A stretch of 31,683 bases of DNA, taken from positions 1-31,683 of the forward strand of contig LRSR01010254.1 of the NCBI GenBank assembly GCA_001579985.1, in the 5' to 3' direction. Made by a program: the position numbers and the translations under genes. The notes under the pieces are model-generated. The model was not told the origin of the DNA. It saw only the letters and a program-made list of their open reading frames with translations, and did not search any database. Source of the stretch: Hypsibius dujardini (lineage: Eukaryota > Tardigrada > Eutardigrada > Parachela > Hypsibiidae). The number at the start of each line of letters is the position of its first letter. The first letter of the stretch is position 1. Positions 20,905 to 29,929 of this stretch are shown piece after piece.

Positions 20905-23114
20905 CCCGCCCGCCCTGTCCCGCCTGCTTGCTTGTCTGCGGGTCTTGGCTTACCTACGACCTTCAACGCTGCCGTCGTTCTTTCCACTCGGCTCGTCCAA
21001 CTCAATGCCACACCAGATGCCCTCTTTGAAATGGGGTTTCCCGAGGAATCGGACAATCCCGGTCCGGTCTTCGCTGAGCCAGACGCGTTGGCCCACTTTA
21101 ATACCGCCGATCTCTGTAGTATTTCCGCTGCCTACACCACACAACATCGTTAGAACATCTAAAGATAATTCAGGCAACCTATCACTGACAGTCAGATAGA
21201 CAGCGTAACACAAGCAGACAGGCGTAGACCTGTTCAAAATGGCCAACAGGCAGACTGATAGAAAGACAAGCAGACAGAGTTTAACAATCAAACAGAAAGC
21301 CAGATATTCAGACAGTTAGACAGACAGTCAGACAGACAGATAGGTAAACAGACAGGTAAACAGACAGACGGGCAGATAGACAGACATACAGACATACAGA
21401 AAGACAGACAGACAGACATATGCAAGACGACAGAAAAAATCAGATCTACTCTCGTAAATAGTCTAAGTGGTTGCCGGCCGCACCAGGTGTCTTAAGCTCG
21501 TTCTCCACTGCGTTGTAGACCGACCCGACCGACGTAGCCGCCGACATCGTCTGCATCTTCACCGCTTCAATTTCCTCCTTACTCAGTGGCACTCTTGACA
21601 GCTTGTGTAACCTAGAAATACCAGTCGCATAGTGCGCGCATAAATTGGCGATGGTCAATAAAACCCGGCCAACCACAAAAATAGCAACCGCGGCAAAGTT
21701 AAATGAATTTATACGCCTACTGATAAATGATAAGAGCACACTACACACATACCGTACGAAGACGCCGCGATTGGGCTCGCACTGAAAATACCGAACTCCC
21801 GCCACGGATCCGTCATTTTTACCGGTGCCCAGGTCGTCCAGCACCACACCGGCCCATTCACCGGCGGCGAATTTCGTCTCCCCGATAAACTGGATCTTGC
21901 CGGCCTTGATGCCGCTCACCCAGACCCTGTCACCGACGATGAAATTTTCCGTGTCCTCCGTGAAGTGAATAGATCCTGACGGGAAAACAAACGACAGTCA
22001 AATCTTCAGTAGACGCACAAAAACCTACCACAATTGCTGAAGATATATTTAGTAAAAGGATATTTTTGAGAGGTTCAAGTATTAAATAAAAAAATGTCTG
22101 ATATAACTGACAAACATATTGATCGATAGTTAAATAGCGTTGTATAAATGACGTGTTTCAATTTATATAAAATATTAATTAAATTTAAATCCACTGGTCA
22201 GGTTTAATTGGATAAAAAATCTATGTTATGTAAAATAAAATATCCTAATATTTAAAGTAAATTTGGTGATTGTCAAATAAAGCTGTTTTTAAACATGCCC
22301 ATGTGTTGATAGATTGATTGATCGAACGGCAAATTGGTGTCGACTTGATTGAGTTGATTGATTGTTGATTGAATGGTTTTCGACTATCGGCTAATTTTGA
22401 TTTAGAGCTCTCTAGAAAACACCAGCAGCTGAAGCCTTCATTCTTACCGGAATGTGGTGCCTTAGTAAGAGCTCCTGTCGGAGGGGTTGCTCTTGGTGGC
22501 TGTGGATGAATGGGAGAAGCATCAACTGTAACAAATAAAATACACACATCGTACATGTACTACTGTGAACAGAATATCTGGATCGTTGATTGGTTGATTA
22601 GCGATAAACGACGGCAACTTGCTGATTCGCTATACAGTTCTTCGCTTGCTTGACTGATTGGCTTGGCGTGATTGCGATACGCGATTTCGATTACGCAATT
22701 TGATTAGCAAATAAATTTGAATTCACACAGACACTTCCACCAAAATTAAGTTCTGGGGAAATTCTTTCAATCTTTTGCAGGGGCACTCCAGAGTTATAGC
22801 AAATACAAACACATTAACAGTCGAAATATCTTGAAACTGGAAATACGTATTTCGGCCATTGATTGATTGATCGATTGACGGATGTATTAGGTGATCATTC
22901 AACCGCTTGCTTTATTCATTGATTGACTGAAAATCACAATTTTTCCCGAACAATTTCTTTTCCAATTACGATTCGAGCAGGATTTGTCCAGGTTTTGCTC
23001 GCCCAAAAATGCATCCCAATTAGACCTACCTCTTCGCTGCGCAGAGCTTGGCATGCCAGCAGGTCGCGGCCCACCAACGGAAGCGGCCGAGGATGGTTTA
23101 GGAAGGTTGCTCAT
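10778..23114 (-). CDS. CLIP1: CLIP-170 family microtubule plus-end tracking protein (complete, 27 coding exons)
   Basis: Exons in transcript order: 23030-23114, 22448-22525, 21753-21975, 21484-21611, 20954-21131, 20344-20716, 19864-20009, 19688-19792, 19336-19498, 19119-19253, 18836-18978, 17930-18062, 17740-17859, 17201-17334, 17017-17124, 16753-16909, 16490-16657, 15708-15832, 15481-15585, 15255-15420, 14536-14921, 14310-14475, 13546-13929, 12589-12974, 11649-11862, 11426-11559, 10778-11063. They sum to 4,929 bases, giving 1,642 aa plus stop, with every junction in phase. The order is two CAP-Gly domains (about aa 68-128 and 181-245), a Ser/Arg-rich linker to about 330, a long coiled coil, two zinc knuckles (from aa 1558) and a C-terminal ETF. 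Landmarks shared with vertebrate CLIP-170 are [23 protein letters not shown] and [14 protein letters not shown]. Role by family: binds growing microtubule ends and EB/dynactin partners in the cytoplasm. The start ATG has A at -3 and gives MSNLPKPSS, like the family's short N terminus. Confidence 0.95.
11064..11425. repeat. CLIP1 intron 26 with (CAGA)n on the plus strand
   Basis: A perfect to near-perfect CAGA run lies at about 11275-11322, with degenerate CAGA/CAAA words through 11150-11350. In the CLIP1 sense orientation this is TCTG. Confidence 0.8.
11863..12588 (-). other. CLIP1 intron 24
   Basis: A 726-base intron. It is mostly AT-rich with a small GC-rich patch at about 12240-12320. No exon, repeat or RNA is seen. 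Confidence 0.55.
12985..13140. repeat. Inverted pair of a dispersed minisatellite unit, in CLIP1 intron 23
   Basis: The left arm 12985-13041 (CGACAAGTTTGAGTACACTGG, then ATGGGCAAAAGGGGC) matches the reverse complement of 13083-13140 almost base for base, with a loop of about 40 bases. The same unit is tandemly repeated at 26131-26341. The stem ends ten bases from the exon boundary at 12974. Confidence 0.88.
13141..13545 (-). other. AT-rich remainder of CLIP1 intron 23
   Basis: About 400 bases rich in A and T runs with no exon or repeat unit that I recognise. Confidence 0.5.
13980..14262. repeat. Composite (CAGA)n-(CAGG)n array with a 72-bp duplication, CLIP1 intron 22
   Basis: A 72-base unit beginning GACAGACAAGCAGGTACACA occurs at 14000 and again at 14072. 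It is followed by (CAGA)n to about 14190 and then about 12 units of CAGG at 14202-14252. In the CLIP1 sense orientation the order is (CCTG)n then (TCTG)n. Confidence 0.88.
14994..15230. repeat. (TCTG)n array on the plus strand, CLIP1 intron 20
   Basis: The core at about 15047-15132 is nearly uninterrupted, with degenerate edges. Orientation is opposite to the array in intron 22. Confidence 0.88.
15850..16400. repeat. Degenerate CAGA plus pure (CAGG)n, CLIP1 intron 17
   Basis: About 12 CAGG units lie at 16075-16125, inside several hundred bases of CAGA/CAAA-type decay. The sense strand reads CCTG/TCTG. Confidence 0.82.
17520..17730. repeat. (TCTG)n array on the plus strand, CLIP1 intron 13
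   Basis: The core at 17584-17695 has TTTG and TATC interruptions. The sense strand reads CAGA. Confidence 0.85.
18063..18835. repeat. CLIP1 intron 11 with (TCTG)n at about 18520-18650
   Basis: A 773-base intron. The repeat core is at 18559-18602. The rest is unique with a few TGCCTG words, and no exon is visible. Confidence 0.8.
19041..19090. repeat. (CAGA)n run, CLIP1 intron 10
   Basis: About eleven uninterrupted units on the plus strand, within a short intron (18979-19118). Confidence 0.9.
20037..20220. repeat. (CAGA)n array, CLIP1 intron 6
   Basis: CAGA repeat with TAGA and CAAA interruptions, filling much of intron 20010-20343. The sense strand reads TCTG. Confidence 0.85.
20344..21131 (-). 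other. CLIP1 second CAP-Gly domain and Ser-rich linker (exons 5-6)
   Basis: Exon 20954-21131 encodes [31 protein letters not shown] and [12 protein letters not shown]. The codon for the next Arg is split, and exon 20344-20716 completes the domain with [19 protein letters not shown]. It is followed by a basic, serine-rich linker ([34 protein letters not shown]), the kind of region that flanks the CAP-Gly domains in CLIP-170, contacts the lattice and is phosphorylated. The end of the exon enters the coiled coil. Confidence 0.94.
20800..20905. repeat. (TCTG)n array, CLIP1 intron 5
   Basis: The core at 20836-20901 has a single CTCTCTG interruption. The sense strand reads CAGA, opposite to its neighbours in introns 4 and 6. 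Confidence 0.87.
21187..21425. repeat. Degenerate (CAGA)n array, CLIP1 intron 4
   Basis: CAGA/TAGA/CATA words across intron 21132-21483, densest at 21312-21420. Confidence 0.8.
21484..21975 (-). other. CLIP1 first CAP-Gly domain (exons 3-4)
   Basis: Exon 21753-21975 encodes [29 protein letters not shown] and the tubulin-tail-binding [17 protein letters not shown]. The donor splits the codon for Arg in GVFVR, and exon 21484-21611 continues [14 protein letters not shown]. The GKNDG motif and the aromatic and glycine positions are intact, so binding to EEY/F tails is expected. Confidence 0.95.
21976..23029 (-). other. CLIP1 introns 1 and 2 with scattered TGAT words
   Basis: Apart from exon 22448-22525, this region is AT-rich. 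Recurrent GATTGATT/TGATTGAT words lie at about 22310-22380, 22585-22690 and 22858-22930, and the same word recurs in CEP290 introns. No further exon is seen. Confidence 0.5.
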
Positions 23115-24531
23115 CTTTTTCTGCTCGCTGACGATTTTAAATCGACTTAATTAATTCCACAGTTGAGAGATATTTATCGCATTAAATGCTCATCACGTAT
23201 GTCTAGAATTCGGATTTCCGATATCAATTCCTCGATCAAAAAGGTGGCAAAAATATTAAAATAAAATCCTACGAACACACTCCTCGAGAGAAGGGCGTCC
23301 TTGGTATTGAGCTTCAATTTGGATCCATCTGCTGTTCAGTTCAAGTGAACGAACAATCAATCCTTCCATAGATCCAGAGCTTTGGAATTGAAATTCAACG
23401 TGGAACTGAGATTGTTCCAGTTGGAAGTGGATTAATGGTACAGTATCTTGGCGGAAAATTGATCCTAGATCTTTCTGTCTGCCGGTATTTAACTGCCTCC
23501 CTGCCTATCTATCCAGACATCTGTCTACTGCCTCTCGCAATTGTTCTTACTTTTTGAGTCATAATGGCGTGTTTGGTCTTGCATGTTGCTATTCCCAAAT
23601 GATTTCCACCTACCTGCAAACATGTGTGTCCGCTTATATGTCTGTCTGTTACTTGTCTATTTGTTTGCTCGTTGAAATGTCTGTTTATTGCATGCCTGCT
23701 TTGTTTGTCTGACGGTCTGTTCGTATACATGTCTGCTGCTTGTTTACTTGTTTGCTCCCTAAAATGTATGTTTCTTACTTAGCTGCCTGCCTGCCTGTGC
23801 GTTTATTCGCTTAATTACACGACTCTCTGTTGCTTACCTGTTCGTTTGTTCCCTGACATGTCTGTCTGTTGCTTCTTGTCTGTCACTCTTCTATCCGTTT
23901 ACATACACGCCTGTCTGTCGCTTGTCTGCCTGCTTGTCTGTCCGTTTGTCTGCCTACTCATTTTTTCGCTTATATACCTTGCCTCTCTGTTGCTTGTCTG
24001 TCTGTATGTCCTTTTGTTCACTTAGTCTGTCACAGTCTGTCTGTTTGTTTGACGGGCTGCTTCTGTCTATTTCTTTGTTCGTTTGCGCTTTATCTGTTTG
24101 TCTTACGGTGTGCCTGCCTATTTACAGATTCTATTAACATGTACATGTGGACTTGTGTGGCAAAGTGTAAGGCAAAGTGTTAAAATTGTTTTTTTTATAA
24201 ACGAGAAAAAATTGAAATCGACCAACATAAAACTGACTGACAAAATATTGTCTTCTCGTGCAAAAAAAGCACAGATCAAAACTCAAAAAAGATGGCTTCA
24301 TATTTGGGGAAGTGAGAAAGTACAGAAGAGATCCACTTCACGAGTGCACGGACCGTTGAATTACCGAAAAAAAATTCACTATAAGACGACTAAAATCATT
24401 TAAAATTTTGGGAAAAAATCCAGAACCGAAGAACATTTTTACAATTCAAACGTGAAAAGTCTTGGGTAGGAACTGATGATTTTCATGTACGAGACTTTTG
24501 CTGACGCATTTTCGTAGCTGAAGTTTGACCT
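23115..24531. repeat. Upstream region of CLIP1: 5' UTR or promoter plus degenerate TCTG/TGCC array
   Basis: From about 23475 to 24130 the plus strand is a decayed TGTCTGTC/TGCC/TTGTC array. Positions 23115-23470 and 24130-24531 are unique and AT-rich. The CLIP1 promoter is expected here, but I see no unambiguous core element. Confidence 0.5.
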
Positions 24532-24696
24532 TTATGAAGGGGGAGCCAGCGGAGTAGGAACAGACTTGGCCACCGAATTAATAGGCGTCATGGAGAGTTC
24601 GGCGTACTTGACGGGGTTCATTTTATTGGCCAGCTCGGTAATCATCGCGTAGGGGTGGAGGTTGGCCGACGTGGCGCCGTACTTCTTGCAGACACC
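24532..24696 (-). CDS. Terminal coding exon of an unrecognised gene
   Basis: On the minus strand a strong acceptor (CCATTTTTCCCGCAG) precedes 54 codons in phase 0: GVCKKYGATSANLHPYAMIT, then ELANKMNPVKYAELSMTPIN, then SVAKSVPTPLAPPS and TAA at 24532-24534. GC content rises over this stretch, codon third positions are G/C-rich like the other exons here, and the peptide looks globular (helical, then a proline-rich tail). Earlier exons must lie upstream, at higher coordinates. I do not recognise the family. The gene is transcribed toward CLIP1 in the same direction, with about 1.4 kb between its stop and the CLIP1 start codon. Confidence 0.65.
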   Translation of the reverse strand, partial: GVCKKYGATSANLHPYAMITELANKMNPVKYAELSMTPINSVAKSVPTPLAPPS

Positions 24697-24967
24697 CTGC
24701 GGGAAAAATGGAGAACATGAAAAATAAACCAGTTATAGATAAACTGTTCTATTGCGGATGTACAGCTGCCGTTTGAAAGAGGGACTTGCATTCTGCGATT
24801 TCAGTCCTATATAAATCTACTCCGGTGTAGCAATTTTCTTGTTTGCAATATGAAAAGGCATTTGGAAACACAACCGTGACTTTTCTGTTGTTTTTCTGTG
24901 TCTGCGTAATCGATGTCTCGATTTAAGTGACTGACAGTCTAACGATCTACTTGTTGGCCTATCCTCC

Positions 24968-24987
24968 CACATGCCTGCCTGCCTGCC

Positions 24988-25024
<37 letters not shown>

Positions 25025-25041
25025 GTCTGTCTGTCTGTCTT
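24968..25041. repeat. (TGCC)n-(TCTG)n run
   Basis: Three to four TGCC units are followed by about 16 TCTG units with one TATC interruption on the plus strand. It lies between the unknown terminal exon and the GC-rich segment at 25060. Confidence 0.9.
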
Positions 25042-25296
25042 TCCCCTCTGTCGCTGCACTTATTGACGTTTCTTGCCCTGCCAAAGAGCATAGTTGAGTC
25101 CTCTCACGTCTGTCGGAGATATCACCCTGTTCACTCACGCACCTCGCAGTCCTCGTTGCGGATCCGCCTGCCACGTCACGCCGCCCATGCCTCTGACCTT
25201 CCGGAGAGGCGCCGTGGTCACTCGCTTACTCTCTTCACACTTGAGCTACCACACCGGGACCGCCATAGTGTAACTGGCACTGTGCTTGAAGAGTGA

Positions 25297-25446
25297 TCAC
25301 AAGCCCTTCTGACGTCCGTAGAACCGTTGCTCGACCACCATAACGTCAACAGGGGCGGAGTGAGGCAGTGGGGCCGAGGACGGGTCGTCGAGGGAGGGAT
25401 TGAGGAATGATCGGGCAGTCGGTCGGAATTCCGGCGGAGGAATGAC
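25297..25446 (-). CDS. Possible exon of the unrecognised minus-strand gene
   Basis: After an acceptor-like TATCTGATGCAG the minus strand is open for 49 codons (VIPPPEFRPTARSFLNPSLD ... VVEQRFYGRQKGL) to a TGA. Composition is GC-rich and proline/serine-rich. I could not find a donor that clearly joins it to the exon at 24532-24696; several GT sites inside it are possible. It could be an internal exon of the same gene, a separate terminal exon, or chance. Confidence 0.35.
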   Translation of the reverse strand, partial: VIPPPEFRPTARSFLNPSLDDPSSAPLPHSAPVDVMVVEQRFYGRQKGL

Positions 25447-26130
25447 CTGCATCAGATACAAAGTATTACTGTTATACGTGTAGTCAGACATTCATTTCAG
25501 ACAAGGTCCTTCAGACATAAACCTGGAACGGCGACAAAAACTCAAGACACGGCACTTTATGGCTTGTAGATGCAACTGACTGTTCTACGATGCAGGCATA
25601 CAGACAATGTTAAAAGGAAGGAGAACAGACAGAGTGACAGACAAACAGATAGCTGAGAGGTGGTTAAATCACAGACAAGCATGCAAGGAGAAAATTATCG
25701 ATAGAATTCAGGACAGGCAGAAAAGGTACTTATGTAATTATGAAAAACCAATAAACCGACAGATAGATTTGAAAGACTGGAAGCCTTCACGCAGTCAAGC
25801 AGATACAAGATGAGACAAGGGAGCAAGCATACAGGTTGGTAGATTGACAGACATGCACACACGGGGACAGGCAAGAAGACAGACAAGACCTCATTTAGAC
25901 AAGCAGACATACAAGGGCCGGACAGGAGTCATCGACGCAAGCAAAAAGACAAGAAGTCTTTCACACAGACCATTAGGCGGACATACGTGGGAACGCGACC
26001 ACACCTTGTATCGATTCGAAACAGGAAATCAAGCAGGAGCAAAGCAGATTTATCAGCTGACAGCAACAGCTGACTGCTGGCCTTAATTTCAGACCGAGAG
26101 CTGTTTCGGGGTGTACAATAAACTACAAGA
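25447..26130. other. Intergenic or intronic, decayed CAGA-type repeat
   Basis: Between about 25590 and 25990 the plus strand carries spaced ACAGACAGA/AGACAAG words without a clean array. No exon is supported. Confidence 0.45.
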
Positions 26131-26341
26131 TTGAGTACACTGGAGGGTCCAGGATATGGGCCGAAGGGGCGGAGCAGGGACGGTCAGGTAGTTGAGAACA
26201 CTGAAGGGTCCGGGGTATGGGCAAAGGGGCGGGGCAGGTGGGGGTCAAGTGGTTGAGTACACTGCTGGCTCCGGGGTATGGGCCGAAGGGGCGGAGCAGG
26301 GGTGGTCAGGTGGTTGAGTACACTGGAGGGTCCGGGGTATG
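26131..26341 (+). repeat. 61-bp GC-rich minisatellite, about 3.5 copies
   Basis: Copies start at 26131, 26192, 26253 and 26314, each exactly 61 bases apart. Each begins TTGAGTACACTGGAGGGTCC or a close variant and contains GGGGTATGGG and GGGGCGGAGCAGG. The last copy stops after about 28 bases. The same unit forms the inverted pair in CLIP1 intron 23. Confidence 0.93.
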
Positions 26342-26633
26342 TGGGTTTCTGACGCCTATTGCGCAGATATTTTTAATTAAAACATATTTAAAAAGTTCAG
26401 TTTAATTGCTGCGCTTACATAAACTTACAGAATAAGAATTCACGCGTATTTTATTTATTTGTGTTTTATTAAAATTTTAAACATTTACTTCTTAAACATT
26501 GTGCTTTTTATTTTACATTTTATTTTAATTGTTGTCTTTGCTGATTTTGCTTTTCTGTATGAAATACCTTTTTTTATTTCAATGTCCCTCTGAGTGATCA
26601 TAACAAAACTTCATAATATTGGAAAGCACATCA

Positions 26634-26898
26634 AATGTTCCTCAATCTTCAAGTATAAAATTCCGACGTTTGGACATCCATCAAATAAATGCTATGACCA
26701 AAACTGAAGGGGGGGGAGAAAAAAGGGGCGTTTTGTTTTTTCGCTTAAAACTCAGGTAGGGTCCAATGTTCCTCAATCTTCAAGTATAAAATTCCGACGT
26801 TTGGACATCCATCAAATAAATGCTATGACCAAAACTGAAGGGGGGGGGAGAAAAAAGGGGCGTTTGTTTTTTCGCTTAACACTCAGGCAGGGTCCAAT
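26634..26898 (+). repeat. 131-bp tandem duplication
   Basis: The block beginning AATGTTCCTCAATCTTCAAG at 26634 recurs at 26765 and carries the same G-run (GGGGGGG) and GGGGCGTTT segments. Copies differ only in homopolymer length and a few substitutions, suggesting a recent duplication. Confidence 0.93.
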
Positions 26899-27640
26899 AT
26901 TTAGGGTTTCAATTTTTTGTGAGAAGGGTTCCAAAAAACGTCAATCTAGTTTGATGTATGTGATACACCGTAGCAGCAGACTGTTACCCAAATGGCCGCA
27001 AGCATGCAAGGCACAGGGGAAGCTATGCAGCGCGAAGCAAAGAGCACTTTTCAAAAAGCAATTTTAATGACAAAATCTTGCCGAATTTCTGTTAGGCTAT
27101 GGGGCATTGGATCTCTCGTAAAGACATCCGTTTCATGAAAAAAAAATGTTTGTTGCGTTATTGTGGCAGGCTATCCAAAATAGGTTTTGGTTTTCCGGAA
27201 CGAATTATGGTTTTGGTCGCACACGAGGGTGTGACCTGGGCCATTTTTGAGTTTTTGTCTGCCATTGGTTTTTGTCTGCCATTTTCCGGGGTCTAGATGT
27301 AAATTTCAGTTTTTGAGCTGTAGTGAATCCTCATATGGACAAGTGTTTTAACAAAAACAATTGAGGCAGTGGGATGAATAGTGACCGAGAAATGATGCTT
27401 CTAAGTTTTGTCTCTAAAGCATTCCCGAACCCGGTAGGTAAGTGTCGTTCGCAATCTCAATGTATTAGGACCGGTAAACGGAATGCACTATTGATCTGTG
27501 CCATCCCATGTGTTCTTTGGTTTATCCCCTGTAAATTCATTGCTAAAGGTGTAAGACGAATAGCCCCACCGAAATCGATTCATATACTCATATTGAGGGG
27601 CTGTGAACGGATACTAAGCGAGTGAGTATCGCAATGTGTG
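26899..27640. other. Unique intergenic sequence upstream of CEP290
   Basis: Short open frames occur on the plus strand, for example near 27100 and 27374, but none shows a recognisable domain or a supported splice pair. Mixed base composition. Confidence 0.4.
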
Positions 27641-27716
27641 TGTGTGGTCGCCCGGTTCACACTTTGAGTGTTGTGTGTGTTGTGTGTGTGTGTGGTCGCC
27701 TGGTTCACACTTTGAC
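27634..27716 (+). repeat. TG-repeat with a duplicated 23-base GGTCGCC block, 48 bp apart
   Basis: GGTCGCC(C/T)GGTTCACACTTTGA occurs at 27646 and 27694, each preceded by a (TG)n run. It sits about 300 bases upstream of the CEP290 start codon, so it may lie in the promoter. Confidence 0.8.
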
Positions 27717-27996
27717 CATTGATCACCTGCTTGCATGCTGGTCACTCAACCACCCAAAACCGTGTATTCATTCTGCCACAGTGCTCCCAACCACAACTCG
27801 ATTCGATCAACCATCCAATCCTCCATCGTGGATTTATTCTAGAGGTCTACTGTACTGTCCGATCACCATCACACAATCTCCTTATTTTATGGTGCAGTGT
27901 GGATCTTTGAAAGCGGTTAATAAGCGCCTTCTACCTGCTTCTTTTTAAGCCATCAAATGATCGAATAAGACACAGAATTCTCGGACTGATTCAGCA

Positions 27997-29893
27997 ATGG
28001 CATCTGATGCGCGGTGGGCGCAGACGGTGCCGTTGGATTTCGACAAAATCCAGGCGCTGCAAGGGACGAGCCCGTCCATTCATCAGGCGGACTTGGAATT
28101 CCTCTCTAGTGTGCGCAAGTTTTCTCCCTCCCCCTTCTCTCAACCTTTTCCCTTCTTCATGTCAGCTATTTTCTTTTCCCTTTCAAAACAGGTCGACCTA
28201 AACGCCATTGCTGGTGACTTTGATTACGACCGATTTGTCGCTGTGTTAAAGGCATTTCAGAACGGACTTCGAGTGAGTATAGCAGCTGTTCACGCCCTTT
28301 TTTAATTGATTGATTTATTGATGGTTTCGAATCCGCGTTCTGTTTTCAGTTAAAGTTTACTAGTCAAACGTCTCATTGATTGATGTATTGATTGGTTTAG
28401 TTGGATCTGAACATTTCGCTGCCTTTGCCATTGTTATTAACTTGATTTTCATTCGTTCTACTTCAGAAATCGGTTGTCGATCGAGAGGCTGCTCTTTACG
28501 CCAAGGGACGATCGGATCAGCTGCTTGCGGAATCGCGAAGGGCAAGTCATACTGGCTGTCCAGTGGTTCTTCGTGTAATTGATTGGTTGATTGACTGATT
28601 GTAGGCTGAGGTTGCAACTGCCCCGCAGGCGTTGCTGACTCCGGCCGGTACCGTCCAACCGGATGCCATTAGGGCACGCGATCAGCATATCCTGTATCTG
28701 CAGTATGAGGTTAGCCAGCGGGACATCCAGATGCTGCAGCTCGCGGAACAGGTCCAGCAGGTACAACGGAATGGAATTTGGTAGCAGTCTTAACTGAATG
28801 GTTGATTGCTTGATGGATTGATCGAAAAGGGCGTGTATCGATTGATTGATGTATGGCTTGGTTTGTTGACCGAGATGATTATCTGAATTTAATTAAGGAC
28901 AATTCTGATCACATCAGATGCGTTACGGATGTTTGTGTGGTGCTTTCGTATGTATTTATAATTTATCTTCATTTTATTTTATATTTTCAATTTAAATACA
29001 TTTGCAGGGGAATTTAAATATATTTTATGTAATTTAATTAAGTTTGCTTGGAACTTGATTTCAGCTAGATACTTTATTTCAAACGTGAAATTTTAACGGG
29101 CATGATTGATATTCTAATTTATCGATATTTTTGTTTATTTCTTTTTATTGAGATTCAACACATGTTTTATTTCGCTTCCAGAGTCGTAGTCAAATCGAAG
29201 GACTGGAGGATCAGAAACGTCTGTTGGAGGAAGAAGTCCAGCACGTCCGCAGTCAAATTTCTCGCGCTCGCGACGAAAGCGATCAGCTCCGTGCGTCTAT
29301 CGATAATCAACTCAAAAAAGCCGACGTCCGTGAGAAGCTGCAAAACCGCAACGAGGAGCTCATCAACGCCCTTGAAGAGTCCTCAGTAAAACACGAAACT
29401 CCCACCACTTTCTGTCCAACTCGTTCCCGCCTGGTTTTTCATCCTGTCTGTGACCTAATTCGGGTATGCGTTACGCTTGTAGAATTTACGGTTGGAATCC
29501 CAGCGACTGAAGAAACTGTGCGCCCAATTAGAGGAGCAGCTGGGGGAGGCCACCGTGCAGATCGATAGCGCCACCGCGGAGCACCTCCACCTGAAAGTAT
29601 GTGTGTGGATGCTTGCCGATGAGGTGTTTGCGGTCGATAATCCGCTTATCGGTTTAGATTCGAGACAGCTGGTTCGAGCAGTGGTTGTACGGTTCCAACA
29701 AAATTGTTGCTTTTTAGAGGTCCATTGAGGCTGCGGAAGTTGCCTGTGAAGAGTTGCGAGATGAGAATGCAGAGCTACAGGACAAGGTACTAAAAATATT
29801 AGATGAACGACAGCCAAACATACATACAGTTAAACTCAAAAGCACGTAGATTAGCTGATAAGATTTTACACAGACAGATGACGGACTGACAGG

Positions 29894-29929
<36 letters not shown>

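Noticed and set aside
25186-25260. tRNA-like or SINE head on the minus strand (GGTAGCTCAAGTGTG resembles an A box)
   Set aside because: No good B box at the right distance, no cloverleaf that I could fold, and no A- or T-rich tail. Worth a tRNAscan or SINE search but not supported here.
27099-27625. Small plus-strand ORFs upstream of CEP290
   Set aside because: No domain, no supported splice sites and no coding-like base composition.
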